Positions 40,773 to 54,079 of a stretch of 64,000 nucleotides of DNA are shown here, piece after piece. This DNA is from Rhodospirillaceae bacterium. GTDB lineage: Bacteria > Pseudomonadota > Alphaproteobacteria > Thalassobaculales > Thalassobaculaceae. The stretch's first letter is position 1. Each line of letters opens with the position of its first letter. Made by a program: the position numbers and the translations under genes. Under the pieces are notes generated by a model. That model was not told the DNA's origin, made no database searches, and worked only from the letters and a program-made list of their open reading frames with translations. The stretch is taken from the NCBI GenBank assembly GCA_018401495.1, contig JAGYJX010000035.1:248001-312000 (forward strand). Reading direction: 5' to 3'.

Positions 40773-41540
40773 ATGGCCAGACGCCGCAAGCTCTACGAGG
40801 GCAAGGCCAAGGTTCTGTACGAAGGACCCGAGCCCGGGACCCTCATCCAGTACTTCAAGGACGATGCCACCGCCTTCAACAATCAGAAGAAGGGCATCAT
40901 CACCGGCAAGGGCGTCCTGAACAACCGGATCAGCGAATTCCTGATGACCCGGCTCACCGAGATCGGTGTTCCGACGCACTTCATGCGCCGGCTGAACATG
41001 CGCGAGCAGCTGGTTCGCGAGGTCGAGATCATCCCGATCTCGCTGGTGGTGCGCAACGTGGCCGCCGGGTCGATCGCCAAGCGCTTCGGAATCGAGGAAG
41101 GCACCGTCCTGCCACGCTCGATCATCGAGTACTATTACAAATCGGACGATCTCGGCGACCCGATGGTCACCGAAGAGCATATCACCGCCTTCGGCTGGGC
41201 CGGCACCCAGGACCTCGACGACATGGTCGCCCTGGCGTTGCGGATCAACGATTTCCTGATCGGCCTGTTTCTCGGAGTCGGGCTGCGCCTGGTGGATTTC
41301 AAGCTCGAGTTCGGCCGGCTGTACAACGAGCACGACGAGGTCCAGGTCGTGGTCGCCGACGAGATCAGCCCTGACAACTGCCGGCTGTGGGATATCCGCA
41401 CCAACGAGAAGATGGACAAGGACCGGTTCCGCCGCGACCTCGGCGGGGTCGAGGAGGCCTATCAGGAGGTGGCACGGCGCCTCGGCGTGCTGCCGGAGGC
41501 CGGCCCGATGGACCTGAAGGGCCCGCAGGCGATGCAGTAG
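40773..41540 (+). CDS. purC: SAICAR synthetase
   Basis: Phosphoribosylaminoimidazole-succinocarboxamide synthase, 255 residues, intact. It begins RRRKLYEGKAKVLYEG, has DDATAFNNQKK, EIIPISLVVRN and VDFKLEFGR, the family signatures for ATP and substrate binding. It ligates aspartate to CAIR. ATG 40773 is preceded by CGGAGACC. purS follows 76 bp later. Confidence 0.96.
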   Translation: MARRRKLYEGKAKVLYEGPEPGTLIQYFKDDATAFNNQKKGIITGKGVLNNRISEFLMTRLTEIGVPTHFMRRLNMREQLVREVEIIPISLVVRNVAAGSIAKRFGIEEGTVLPRSIIEYYYKSDDLGDPMVTEEHITAFGWAGTQDLDDMVALALRINDFLIGLFLGVGLRLVDFKLEFGRLYNEHDEVQVVVADEISPDNCRLWDIRTNEKMDKDRFRRDLGGVEEAYQEVARRLGVLPEAGPMDLKGPQAMQ

Positions 41541-41616
41541 CCGCCGGCCCGGCCGGGCACGGCGGCGGCAAACCACAGCATGGACCGGCGTCCCGGAGGC
41601 CGGTCGCGGAGGAGCG

Positions 41617-41859
41617 ATGAAGGCGATTGTTCACGTCACCCTGAAACCCGGCGTGCTGGATCCGCAGGGCAAGGCCATCGGCCACGCCCTGGGAACCCTC
41701 GGTTTCCAGGGGCTCGGGGAAGTTCGTCAGGGTAAGGTCATCGAGATCGACCTGACCGAGACGGACGCCGCCAAGGCTGAGAAAGCGGTCACAGCGATGT
41801 GCGAGAAGCTGCTCGCCAACACCGTCATCGAGAACTACGCCATACGGATCGAGGCCTGA
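41617..41859 (+). CDS. purS: FGAM synthase subunit PurS
   Basis: An 80-residue PurS: MKAIVHVTLKPGVLDPQGKA and VRQGKVIEIDLTETD are typical. It bridges PurQ and PurL in the three-part FGAM synthase that this genome uses, in agreement with the short PurL downstream. ATG 41617 follows GGAGGAGCG. The expected neighbour purQ is displaced 2.4 kb by a histidine kinase gene. Confidence 0.95.
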   Translation: MKAIVHVTLKPGVLDPQGKAIGHALGTLGFQGLGEVRQGKVIEIDLTETDAAKAEKAVTAMCEKLLANTVIENYAIRIEA

Positions 41860-41951
41860 CGGCGGCATTTGTCACGGCCGCCGAGGTTTGGCTTTCGGAT
41901 CACCTTCGGTAGAGTAAGGCGCCTCGTGCGCCAGCCAGCCGGAGTGACGAC

Positions 41952-43900
41952 GTGTCAGACCCGACGACCCTGCCGCCGGATGTCGCAACCTTGGTCGAGG
42001 CGCTCGACTGCGTCGACCTTGGCCTCGCGGTATTCGACGACTTCCCGACGCTGGTGTTCCGAAACCGACGGTACGTCGAGATCTTCGAGCTGCCGCCGGA
42101 GATCGCCGAGCCTGGGACCTCCCTCGAGACCATCACCCGGTATTTGGCGGACCGCGGCGAGTACGGGCCCGGCGACGGCGAGGCGATCGCCCTCAAGCGG
42201 GTCGAGGCGGCTCGCCTGCGACTGCCGGGCCGGATCGAGCACACCCGGCCGGACGGCCGGCAATATTCGGTCGCCGTGCATCCGATGGCGTCGGGGGCTA
42301 CGTCGTCACCTTCCGCGAGCAGCCCGGCGCCCGCCCGGCTCTGGCGACGCCCGATCTCACGCTGCCGGCGCTCCTGGAAGCGCTCGACCACACCACCGAC
42401 GGATTGCACATCTGGGATCGCCAGGATCGGCTGGTGTATGCCAACGCACAGGTGCGAGATCTCAACGACGCGGCCGGCACGCCGTTGCGCATCGGAATGA
42501 CCTTCGAGGAGCATGTCAGGGACCGCCTCGAGGCCGGGCAGATCCCCGACGCCGCGGGTGATCCGGAAGCCTATCTGGCGCGGCGCCTCCAGCAGCGACG
42601 GCCGGGCGGTCGAAGCTTCACCGTGCGGCTGCCGGAAGGTCGATGGGTACTTGTCCGCGACCAACGGCTGCCGGACGGTGGCACGGTCACCGCATCCCAG
42701 GACATCACCGAGATGAAGCGGGTCCAGCAGGCCTACCAGGACAGCGAGCAACGGTTTCACGATTTTGTGAACGCCAGTTCGGACCGGTTCTGGGAAACCG
42801 ATCCGCACCTCCGCTTCACGATGGTGGTCGATACCAGCGCCGTGCGCCGCCACCCTCCGGCCTCGCAACTGATCGGAAAGACCCAGTGGGAAATCGCCGG
42901 CGCCGATCCCGACGACGACCCGCTGTTCAGCGGGCACAAGGCCTTGCTGGACGCCCGCCTGCCGTTCCGGGACTTCCGCTATGACCTGCCCGACCCGAAC
43001 GGCGGCACTCGGCACTGGCGGGTCTCCGGGGTTCCGGTGTTCGACCAGTCGGGGCGCTTCAGCGGCTACCGTGGAACGTCAACCGACGAGACCACGTTCA
43101 GCCTGGAGCTCGACAGCGCGCGACAGGAACTCCAGGACGCATTGCGCCAGGCCGAGATCGCCAACCGGGCCAAGAGCCTGTTCCTGGCGACCGTCAGCCA
43201 CGAGTTGCGAACCCCGCTGAACGCCATCATCGGGTTCTCGGACCTCCTGGTGAATCGGGTGTTCGGACCGCTCGGCGACCCGCACTACGAGGGCTACGCC
43301 CACGATATCCAGGTCAGCGGTCTGCACCTGCTGAGCCTGATCGAGGACATCCTGGACCTGTCACGCATCGAAATGGGCCAGATCCGGCTGCGCCTCGGGC
43401 GCGTCGACCTGCTTGCCGAGGCGCATGCCGCCATCGCCATGGTCCAGGCGCGGCGGGGTCAGCAGATCGCCGATATCCGGGTTGCGGTGGCGGACGGATT
43501 CCCGGCGTTGAGCGCCGACGCGCGTCTGATCCGGCAGATCCTGATCAACCTGATTTCCAACGCGGCCAAGTTCACGCCCCCGAGCGGGCATATCGAGCTG
43601 GTTGCCGATCGGGACGGCGGCGGCGTCAGCATCAGCGTTGCCGACGACGGGATCGGCATCGACCCCAAGGATCATGGCAAGGTCCTGCGCCCGTTCGAAC
43701 AGGTCGACAGCCGCCTCAGCCGGCGGTTCGACGGTGTCGGGCTCGGCTTGCCGTTGACCAAGGCGTTCGTTGAAATCCACGGTGGCACGCTGCGGCTCGA
43801 CAGCACCCTCGGCCAGGGGACGACCATCACGATTCGACTGCCTCCCGAGCGGGTACTGTCGCCCGACGAGGTCTCCCTGGCCGCTGCCGGCGAACGCTGA
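41952..43900 (+). CDS. PAS-domain sensor histidine kinase (one missing base)
   Basis: Hybrid-free histidine kinase of about 649 residues. Three PAS-like segments (about 15-120, 140-260, 265-385) lead into HisKA (FLATVSHELRTPLNAIIGFS, phospho-His417) and HATPase_c (ILINLISNAAKFTPPSG as N box, DDGIGIDP as G1, FDGVGLGLPLTKAF as G2). GTG 41952 is the start. A run of G near 42297 is one base short, which breaks the first PAS region from the rest. There is no transmembrane segment, so it senses a cytoplasmic cue. No partner regulator is adjacent. Its place between purS and purQ is unusual. Confidence 0.88.
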
Positions 43901-43982
43901 CGACGCCGAAGGCCGGCGCGCGTCGCCCCGTGGGTCACGGCTCCGCCCCGCCGGGGGCGGGCCTGCAAGCCACCGTCGCGCC

Positions 43983-44030
43983 GTAGGCCCCGGATAGCCG
44001 AGGCTTCGCCACGGCTTCCGGGGTGACGAT
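43983..44030. repeat. REP-like hairpin repeat, copy 3
   Basis: GTAGGCCCCGGA to TCCGGGGTGACGATGG, with an inner AGCCG/CGGCT stem. It lies in the 334-bp gap between the histidine kinase and purQ, which otherwise holds only copy 4. Confidence 0.7.
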
Positions 44031-44074
44031 GGTTTAGAGAGCGCTCATGCAACGAACGACCGCCTCCCCCCTCA

Positions 44075-44119
44075 GTCGTCATCCCGGCCAAGCGCAGCGC
44101 GAGCCGGGATCCAACCGCC
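44075..44119. repeat. REP-like hairpin repeat, copy 4
   Basis: GTCGTCATCCCGGCC to GAGCCGGGATCCAACCGCC, opposite orientation to copy 3; its AAGCGCAGCGCGA loop recurs in copy 8. Confidence 0.7.
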
Positions 44120-44234
44120 GCTCGGACGACGACGGCAGCGTGCCCGACGCCTCGCACGCGCGACGTTACTTCGCTTGCGTCGGTCCTGAGACGGACCTAG
44201 GTTCCGCCTCACCGTGACGCCCCCCGGAGCGCCT

Positions 44235-44924
44235 ATGAAAACGGCCATCATCGTCTTCCCCGGCTCGAACCGCGAACGCGACATGGCGGTCGCCCTGCGA
44301 CGATCCTTCGGCACCGAGCCGCTGATGATCTGGCACAAGGACGTCGACCTGCCCGCGGTCGATCTGATCGTCGTCCCCGGCGGCTTCTCCTACGGCGACT
44401 ACCTGCGGGCCGGCGCCATGGGCGCGCACTCGCCGGTGATGCGGACCGTCAAGGAGCGCGCCGACCAGGGCGTGCCGGTCCTCGGCGTCTGCAACGGCTT
44501 CCAGACGCTGACCGAAGCCGGGATGCTGCCGGGCGCGCTGATGCGCAACGCCGGCCTGAAGTTCGTGTGCCGGACGGTGCACCTGCGGGTCGAGACGGCG
44601 CAATCGGTGTTCACCAGCGGCTACGCCGCCGGCCAGACCATCGCCGTGCCGGTCGCCCACAACGACGGCAACTACTACGCCGACGACGCCACCCTCGACC
44701 GCCTGGAGGATCGCGGACTGGTCGCCTTCCGCTACGTCGACGCCGAGGGCGGCGCGACCGAGGCCGCCAACCCCAACGGCTCGCGCCGGGGCATCGCCGG
44801 CATCTTCAACGACACCAAGACCGTGCTCGGCCTGATGCCGCATCCCGAGGACGCCATCGATCCGCTGCACGGCGGGACCGACGGCCGCGGCCTGTTCGAC
44901 GGCCTGGCCCGGGCGCTGGCGTGA
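44235..44924 (+). CDS. purQ: FGAM synthase glutaminase subunit PurQ
   Basis: Class I glutamine amidotransferase of 229 residues, intact. The nucleophile is Cys86 in VLGVCNGFQTL; VVPGGFSYGDYLRAGA and the C-terminal LMPHPED with the catalytic His and acid are present. ATG 44235 (MKTAIIVFPGSN) has GGAG upstream; an upstream in-frame start at 44214 is less likely. purL follows by 10 bp. Confidence 0.96.
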   Translation: MKTAIIVFPGSNRERDMAVALRRSFGTEPLMIWHKDVDLPAVDLIVVPGGFSYGDYLRAGAMGAHSPVMRTVKERADQGVPVLGVCNGFQTLTEAGMLPGALMRNAGLKFVCRTVHLRVETAQSVFTSGYAAGQTIAVPVAHNDGNYYADDATLDRLEDRGLVAFRYVDAEGGATEAANPNGSRRGIAGIFNDTKTVLGLMPHPEDAIDPLHGGTDGRGLFDGLARALA

Positions 44925-44934
44925 GAGGACCCGC

Positions 44935-47158
<2,224 letters not shown>

Positions 47159-47184
47159 GGTCGGGACGAAAAAGGAGAAACGGC

Positions 47185-47418
47185 ATGGCGATGGACGCGG
47201 GTGACATCGAACGCCTTATCAAGGCCGCCCTGCCCGACGCGCTGATCACGATCGAGGATCTGCGCGGCGACGGCGACCACTACGCGTGCCACGTCGTGTC
47301 GGCTGCCTTCACCGGAAAGAACCGGATCCAGCAGCACCAGATGGTGTACAAGGCCTTGCAGGGACGGATGGGGACCGAACTCCACGCCCTGGCACTTCAG
47401 ACGGCGACGCCAGAGTGA
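47185..47418 (+). CDS. BolA/IbaG family protein
   Basis: A 77-residue BolA-like protein with the expected ITIEDLRGDGDHYACHVVS segment and HQMVYKALQGRMGTELHAL. BolA proteins pair with monothiol glutaredoxins to handle iron-sulfur clusters; such a glutaredoxin gene follows 32 bp downstream. ATG 47185 has AGGAGA. Confidence 0.92.
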   Translation: MAMDAGDIERLIKAALPDALITIEDLRGDGDHYACHVVSAAFTGKNRIQQHQMVYKALQGRMGTELHALALQTATPE

Positions 47419-47450
47419 CGGCGGACCATTCCGAACGGAGGATTTCGACG

Positions 47451-47792
47451 ATGCTCGACGATACCTTGCGCCAGCGGATCGACCAGGAGGTCGGTAGCAA
47501 CGATGTGGTGCTGTTCATGAAAGGCACCCCGGTGTTCCCGCAATGCGGCTTCTCGGCCGTGGTCGTCCAGGTCCTCAGCCATCTCGGCGTCAAGTTCAAG
47601 GGCATCAACGTGCTCGAGGACCCGGCGATCCGCGAGGGGATCAAGGAATACTCGTCCTGGCCGACCATCCCGCAACTCTACGTGAAGGGTGAGTTCGTCG
47701 GTGGCTGCGACATCATCCGCGAGATGTTCGAAAGCGGCGAGCTGACCGAGATGCTGAACACCCACGGCGTCGACGCCCGCCCGGCAGCCTGA
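47451..47792 (+). CDS. grxD: Monothiol glutaredoxin (Grx4 type)
   Basis: A 113-residue CGFS-type glutaredoxin: LFMKGTPVFPQCGFSAVVVQ with Cys32, WPTIPQLYVKGEFVGGCDI for glutathione binding. It is expected to carry a 2Fe-2S cluster with BolA. GGAGGA precedes ATG 47451. The purL-bolA-grxD order is common in alphaproteobacteria. Confidence 0.95.
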   Translation: MLDDTLRQRIDQEVGSNDVVLFMKGTPVFPQCGFSAVVVQVLSHLGVKFKGINVLEDPAIREGIKEYSSWPTIPQLYVKGEFVGGCDIIREMFESGELTEMLNTHGVDARPAA

Positions 47793-47906
47793 GGCCGACG
47801 CAGACCATCAGCCGGCCCGCCGCGGCTTCGGAACTGCGATTCCGTTTGGCGCCGGGCCGGCCGCATCCTATCGTCCGGGGCTTCCACCCACTCCCGGAGT
47901 CTTCCG

Positions 47907-49320
47907 ATGACGTCCGCCGCGTCCGCCCCCGCACGACCCGATGAAACCGCCCTGGCGACCGCCATCGCGGCAATCCGTCAGCGCCTCGGCGACCGCCTGT
48001 CGACGGCAACGGCGGTGCGCAACCAGCACGGCCGCGACGAGAGCTACCACGCCACCCTCGCCCCGGACGCGGTGGCCTTCGTCGAGAGCACCGAGGAGGT
48101 GTCGGCGGTGCTGGAGATCTGCTCCTCGCATCGCATCCCGGTGATCCCCTTCGGCGCCGGCACCTCGCTTGAGGGCCATGTCGGGGCCGTCGCGGGCGGG
48201 GTGACGATCGACGTTTCGGCGATGAACCGCGTGCTCGAGGTCAACGCCGAAGACCTGGACTGCCGGGTGCAGGCCGGCGTCACCCGCAAGCAGTTGAACG
48301 AGCACCTGCGCGACCGCGGCTTGTTCTTCCCGATCGATCCCGGGGCCGACGCCTCGATCGGCGGGATGAGCGCGACCCGGGCGTCCGGCACCAACGCGGT
48401 GCGCTACGGCACCATGCGGGAGAACGTGCTCAGCCTGACCGTCGTCACCGCCGATGGCCGCGTGGTCCGCACCGCGCGGCGCGCCCGCAAGTCGGCTGCG
48501 GGCTACGACCTGACTCGGCTGTTTGTCGGCTCCGAAGGCACGCTCGGGGTGATCACCGAGGTGCAGTTGAAGCTGCACGGCATCCCGGAGGCGATCTCGG
48601 CCGCGGTCTGCCCCTTCCCCGACCTCAAGAGCGCCGTCGACACCGCGATCGCCACCATCCAGACCGGCGTGCCGGTCGCCCGGGTGGAACTGCTGGACGA
48701 GGTCCAGATGCGCGCCTGCATCGCCTACTCGAAGCTCGATGGGCTGGAGCCGGTTCCGACCCTGTTCTTCGAGTTCCACGGCACCGAAGCGGGCGTCCGG
48801 GAACAGGCCGAGACCGTTCAGGCGATCGCCGGCGGAGTTCGGGGCGGGCGGCTTCCAGTGGGCGACCAAGGCCGAGGATCGCAACCGGCTCTGGGAGGCG
48901 CGGCACAACGCCCACTACGCCGCCCGGGCGCTGCGCACCGGCTGCCAGGTGATGTCGACGGACGTCTGCGTGCCGATCTCGCGGCTGGCCGAGTGCATCG
49001 ACGAGAGCAAGGCCGACCTCGATGCGTCAGGCCTGCTCGGCATCATCGTCGGGCATGTCGGCGACGGTAATTTCCACATCGGCTACGTGATCGACCCGAA
49101 CGACGCCGACGAGATCGACCGGGCGCACGCCCACAACGACCGGATGGTGCTGCGCGCCATCGCCATGGACGGCACTTGCACCGGCGAGCACGGCGTCGGG
49201 CGCGGCAAGGTGCATTTCATGGAGGCCGAGCACGGTCCGGCGGTCGCGGTCATGCGGTCGATCAAGCAGGCCCTCGACCCGCTCGGCATCATGAACCCGG
49301 GCAAGGTCCTGCCGGCATGA
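47907..49320 (+). CDS. FAD-linked oxidase, D-lactate dehydrogenase type (frameshift)
   Basis: About 470 residues, FAD-binding PCMH domain plus FAD-oxidase C-terminal domain. VIPFGAGTSLEGHVGAVAGG and ATRASGTNAVRYGTMRENVL bind FAD; VGHVGDGNFHIGY and CTGEHGVGRGK near the C-terminus are the substrate-site motifs of D-lactate/D-2-hydroxyacid (GlcD/Dld) dehydrogenases. One surplus base near 48834 breaks the frame. Its stop overlaps the DUF3592 gene by ATGA. The exact hydroxyacid is undetermined. Confidence 0.88.
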
Positions 49321-49760
49321 AGCAGGCTGTACGAGCACGCCGGCCGTTGCTGCGGCCGAGGGCGCTGATCGCCGTCGGCCTGGTGTCGCTGGTCGCCGGC
49401 GTCTGGGGGCTGTGGGGCCAGGCCGGCTTCCTGACCCGCTACCAGAGCGTCGAGGCCGAGGTGGTCCTGGTCGAGACCCTGGGCGGCGAGGAAGGGTTCA
49501 CCCAGTACCGGCCGACCCTGCGGTTCTCACCCACCGGCGGCGAAACCGTCGAGCGCGCGGCGGCGATCACGTACCGGCCGACCACCGTCGGAGAGCGGAT
49601 GTCGATCGGTTTCGATCCCGAAAACCTCGACGACGTGCGCCTGATGGACATCCGCGACCGCTGGATGAGCCCGGTGTGGATGCTGCTGTTCGCGATCGCC
49701 ACCCTCGGGTTCGCGGCGTACCGCCTGCGGCTGCGCGCGAATGATCCCGACGCCGGATAG
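49317..49760 (+). CDS. DUF3592-like membrane protein
   Basis: A 147-residue protein with two membrane helices (ALIAVGLVSLVAGVWGLWG and PVWMLLFAIATLGFAAYRL) around an extracytoplasmic beta domain. The domain pattern (VEAEVVLVETL ... YRPTLRFSPTGGE ... VGERMSIGFDPENLDDVRL) fits DUF3592. Function is unknown. Translation is coupled to the FAD oxidase by a 4-bp overlap. Confidence 0.78.
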   Translation: MKQAVRARRPLLRPRALIAVGLVSLVAGVWGLWGQAGFLTRYQSVEAEVVLVETLGGEEGFTQYRPTLRFSPTGGETVERAAAITYRPTTVGERMSIGFDPENLDDVRLMDIRDRWMSPVWMLLFAIATLGFAAYRLRLRANDPDAG

Positions 49761-49766
49761 CGGCCG

Positions 49767-51090
49767 TCAGACCGGAAGCCCGCCGTCGCCGGGAACCACC
49801 GCGAGGTAGACGGCGCCGTCGATCAACTCGCTGCGGTCGTGGCGCAGCACCGCCGTCCGCCGCGCCAGCAGGCGGAAGCCGTGTCGCGCCAGCGTCTCGG
49901 CGATGTAGCGATCGCCGTGAGCGTAGCGGCCCGATGCCCGAAGGAACCATCGCAGCCCGTCGGTCGCCCGCTCGATCGAGAACGCGAACATCCCGCCGGG
50001 CGACATGCGACGCGCCAGCCGCCCGACCGTCGGATCGAGGTCGCCGACGTGAATGAACACGTCGCTCGCCACCACGAGGTCCGGCGCGGCGTCGTACTCG
50101 TCGAGGGCCGCATCGATGTCGGCGCAGACAAGCGAATCATACAGATTTTTGCGCCCCGCCTGCTGCAGCATCCGCTCCGACAGGTCGATGCCGACCAGCA
50201 GGCCCGACCGCGACCGGATCAGGGCGCCGGCCAGGCCGGTGCCGCACCCGAGGTCGTAGGCGAGCGCGAAACGCCGGTCTCCGGCGACCTCGTCCAGCAA
50301 GGAGACGGTTTCCCGGTGCGCCGCGTACCGGAGTTCGCCGACGAGGTGGGCATCAAAGCGCTCGGCGTAGGAATCGAACAGGTCGCGCACGAAGGCCCGG
50401 GGTGCCGTGGCGGTCGTCCGCCCCTCCAGGGCGGCCAGAAGATGGGCCGCGTCGTCGCGCTCGGGCACCAGTTCGACCGCGCGCCGCAGATGAACCAGCG
50501 CGTCCTGCCGACGGTCGAGACGCATCAGCAGGATGCCGACGTTGTAGTGCAGGGTGTCGCTCTCCGGCAGGATCTCGGCCGCCGACAGATAGGCCTCGAC
50601 GGCGTCGTCCAGGTCACCGAGTTCGGCGAGGGCGTTGCCGAGATTGTTCCAGGCCTCCCCGACGGTCGGATCGAGTTCCAGCGCGCGGCGGTAGTGTCGG
50701 ATGGCGAGCGCGATCTGACCCTCGGCCTTGAGCACCACCCCGAGGTTCGAATGGCCCTCGGCGTACCCGGGGTCGATCGTGGTGGCCTGGAGGTAGCACC
50801 GCGCCGCCGCCGCCAGCCTGCCCCGCGCCCTTCAGGATCAGGCCCAGGTTGTTGTAGGCGTGCGCGGTCGCCGGCTCGACCAGGACGGACTTCGCGGCGA
50901 ACGGCACGGCGGCGACGGCGTCGCCGCGCTGCAGGAGCAGGGTGCCGAGCAGATGCAGGGCGTCGGGGTTCCCAGGGCTCCCGGCCAGGGCCCGCCCGTA
51001 GAGATCCTCGGCGGCGTCAAGGCGACCGCTTCGATGCTCGCGTATGGCCTGGCGCACCAATACTGGTGCTGCGGCCGAAGCCGGCTCCAT
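49767..51090 (-). CDS. TPR-repeat methyltransferase (frameshift)
   Basis: About 440 residues. The N-terminal half is a chain of tetratricopeptide repeats (for example AGSPGNPDALHLLGTLLLQ, GHSNLGVVLKAEGQ, AWNNLGNALAELGDLDDAV), the C-terminal half (about 250-440) a class I SAM-dependent methyltransferase with DLGCGTGLAGALIRSRSG. One surplus base near 50821 (forward) joins the two pieces. Proteins of this build are often annotated as TPR-containing methyltransferases of unknown target. It lies tail-to-tail with the DUF3592 gene, 6 bp apart. Confidence 0.85.
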
Positions 51091-51205
51091 CTCGCCTCTC
51101 CCTTCTGGAGGGCGGACCTATGTTCGGCAGTTTACCGTCACACGTCCCCAAGACGATGTTACCGCGCCCGTATCACGCGAACAAATGAATAGGGACCGAA
51201 AACGC

Positions 51206-51231
51206 AACGGCCGGCCCGAAGGCCGGCCGTT
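51206..51231. terminator. Strong hairpin terminator downstream of rpsD
   Basis: Perfect 11-bp stem AACGGCCGGCC/GGCCGGCCGTT (51206-51216, 51221-51231) with a CGAA tetraloop. On the minus strand it follows rpsD by 45 bp and is trailed by GCGTTTT, a short T-tract. Confidence 0.8.
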
Positions 51232-51276
51232 TGAACCTGAACCCGTGCGGCGCGGACGCCGGCGAGCGGGCTCCGA

Positions 51277-51891
51277 TCAGCGCGAGTAGTATTCGATGAC
51301 CAGGTTCGGCTCCATCTGCACCGGATACGGCACATCCTCGAACTTCGGCAGCCGCAGGAAGGTGCCCTTCATCGCGGAGTGATCGACCTCGGTGTAGTCC
51401 GGAACGTCGCGCTCGGACGACTGCACCGCCTCGAGCACCATCGGCAGCTCGCGGCTCTTCTCCTTGACCTGCACCACGTCGCCCTCGCTCACCAGGTAGG
51501 AGGGGATGTTGACGCGCTTGCCGTTGACGGTGATGTGGCCGTGGCTGACGAACTGGCGGGCGGCGAACGGGGTCGGCACGAACTTCATGCGGTAGATCAC
51601 CGCGTCAAGCCGGGACTCCAGGATCGCCACCAGGTTCTCACCGGTGTCGCCGCGGCGGCGCACCGCCTCCTGGTAGTACTTGCGGAACTGCTTCTCGCCG
51701 ATGTTGCCGTAGTAGCCCTTGAGCTTCTGCTTGGCCATCAGCTGGATGCCGTAATCGGACGGCTTGCGGCGGCGCTGGCCGTGCTGGCCCGGACCGTACT
51801 CACGGTTGTTCAGCGGGGACTTCGGGCGACCCCAGAGGTTGACGCCGAGGCGCCGGTCGATCTTGTGCTTGGCTTCCACGCGCTTCGCCAT
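51277..51891 (-). CDS. rpsD: 30S ribosomal protein S4
   Basis: S4, 204 residues, intact, a primary binder of 16S rRNA. It begins MAKRVEAKHKIDRRLGVNLW, with the S4 RNA-binding domain around residues 95-155 (ESRLDAVIYRMKFVPTPFAA, SHGHITVNGKRVNIPSY) and ends MEPNLVIEYYSR. A good promoter lies about 125 bp upstream and a strong hairpin follows, so it is a single-gene unit. Confidence 0.97.
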   Translation of the reverse strand: MAKRVEAKHKIDRRLGVNLWGRPKSPLNNREYGPGQHGQRRRKPSDYGIQLMAKQKLKGYYGNIGEKQFRKYYQEAVRRRGDTGENLVAILESRLDAVIYRMKFVPTPFAARQFVSHGHITVNGKRVNIPSYLVSEGDVVQVKEKSRELPMVLEAVQSSERDVPDYTEVDHSAMKGTFLRLPKFEDVPYPVQMEPNLVIEYYSR

Positions 51892-52023
51892 GAAGCGGTC
51901 TCCTTGGTTGCGTCGTCCGGTGCCGGTACGACTGTTTGTCCCGATAGGGCCTCCGGACCACCGTCCGGGCCGGGGACGCGCGGCCTTGGCCACGCACCCC
52001 ACGTTCTCGGGAATAGAGCGGGC

Positions 52024-52051
52024 GTTATAGGGATCGCCGCCGGAAAGTCAA
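52024..52051 (-). promoter_or_regulatory. Sigma-70 promoter for rpsD
   Basis: On the minus strand -35 TTGACT (52046-52051) and -10 TATAAC (52024-52029), 16 bp apart, each five of six to consensus. This is the best promoter match in the window; it implies a 5' leader of about 125 nt, long enough for autoregulation by S4. Confidence 0.75.
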
Positions 52052-52073
52052 ACGCCTGGGCGTGCTCGCGCCT

Positions 52074-53050
<977 letters not shown>

Positions 53051-53063
53051 CGAAGAGCAGTCC

Positions 53064-54044
53064 TCAATAAAGAACGCAGGCGACCTTGTGGCCGGGCTCG
53101 ATCTCGCGCAGTTCCGGAACCGCCTGGGTGCAGACGTCCGTGGCGAACTTGCACCGCGCCGCGAACCGGCAGCCCGGCGGCGGGTTGATCAGGCTCGGCA
53201 CCGTGCCGCCGATGGTCTCGAGACGAGCCTTGTGCTCGGCGGCGCGGTCGACACGCGGGATCGAGCGGATCAGGCCCTGGGTGTAGGGATGCTTCGGGGC
53301 GCCGAACAACGCCTCGACGGAGGCCTCCTCGACGACCTTGCCGGCGTACATCACGACCACCCTGTCGGTGGTCTCGGCGACCACGCCCATGTCGTGGGTG
53401 ATCAGCAGGATGGCCATCCCGAGGCGATCGCGCATCTCGGCGAGCAGGTCGAGGATCTGCGCCTGGATGGTGACGTCGAGCGCGGTGGTCGGCTCGTCGG
53501 CGATCAACAGCTTCGGATCGCAGGACAGCGCCATGGCGATCATCACCCGCTGGCGCATGCCGCCGGAGAACTGGTGCGGGTAGTCGTGGACCCGGCGCTC
53601 CGGGGTCGGGATGTTGACCAGACGCAACATCTCGACCGCCTTGTTCATCGCCTCCTTGCGGCCCAGTCCCTCGTGCAGCCGGACCACCTCGGCGATCTGG
53701 TCGCCGACGGTGTAGACCGGATTCAGCGAGGTCATCGGCTCCTGGAAGATGATGCCGATCTCCTTGCTGCGGATCTTGCGCATCTCGTCCGGACCCATCG
53801 GAACGATATCGCGTCCCCGCCAGAGAATCTGGCCCTCGACGATCCGACCCGGCGGCATCGCGATCAGCTTCAGCACCGTCATCGCGGTGACGGTCTTGCC
53901 GCAGCCTGACTCCCCGACGATCCCGACGGTCTCGCTGCGGTCGATCGCCACGTCGACGCCGTCGACCGCGCGGACCATGCCGTCATCGGTCTTGAAGTGC
54001 GTCTTCAGACCGCGAATGTCCAGTAGGCGCTCGCCCACGCTCAT
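53064..54044 (-). CDS. Peptide ABC transporter ATPase, DppD/OppD type
   Basis: Intact 326-residue ATPase. Walker A VGESGCGKTVTAM, signature FSGGMRQRVMIAMAL, Walker B LLIADEPTTALD, and the C-terminal cysteine-containing GCRFAARCKFATDVCTQ. Together with the next gene it powers uptake through the DppBC-type channel. The substrate (di-/oligopeptide or similar) is not fixed by sequence. Confidence 0.94.
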   Translation of the reverse strand: MSVGERLLDIRGLKTHFKTDDGMVRAVDGVDVAIDRSETVGIVGESGCGKTVTAMTVLKLIAMPPGRIVEGQILWRGRDIVPMGPDEMRKIRSKEIGIIFQEPMTSLNPVYTVGDQIAEVVRLHEGLGRKEAMNKAVEMLRLVNIPTPERRVHDYPHQFSGGMRQRVMIAMALSCDPKLLIADEPTTALDVTIQAQILDLLAEMRDRLGMAILLITHDMGVVAETTDRVVVMYAGKVVEEASVEALFGAPKHPYTQGLIRSIPRVDRAAEHKARLETIGGTVPSLINPPPGCRFAARCKFATDVCTQAVPELREIEPGHKVACVLY

Positions 54045-54079
54045 GTGCCCTCTTTCCGCCCGACGGCGTCAGCGATGCG

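Noticed and set aside
47811..47861. Nine-bp inverted repeat GCCGGCCCG/CGGGCCGGC after grxD as a terminator.
   Set aside because: The loop is 33 nt and there is no T-run on either side.
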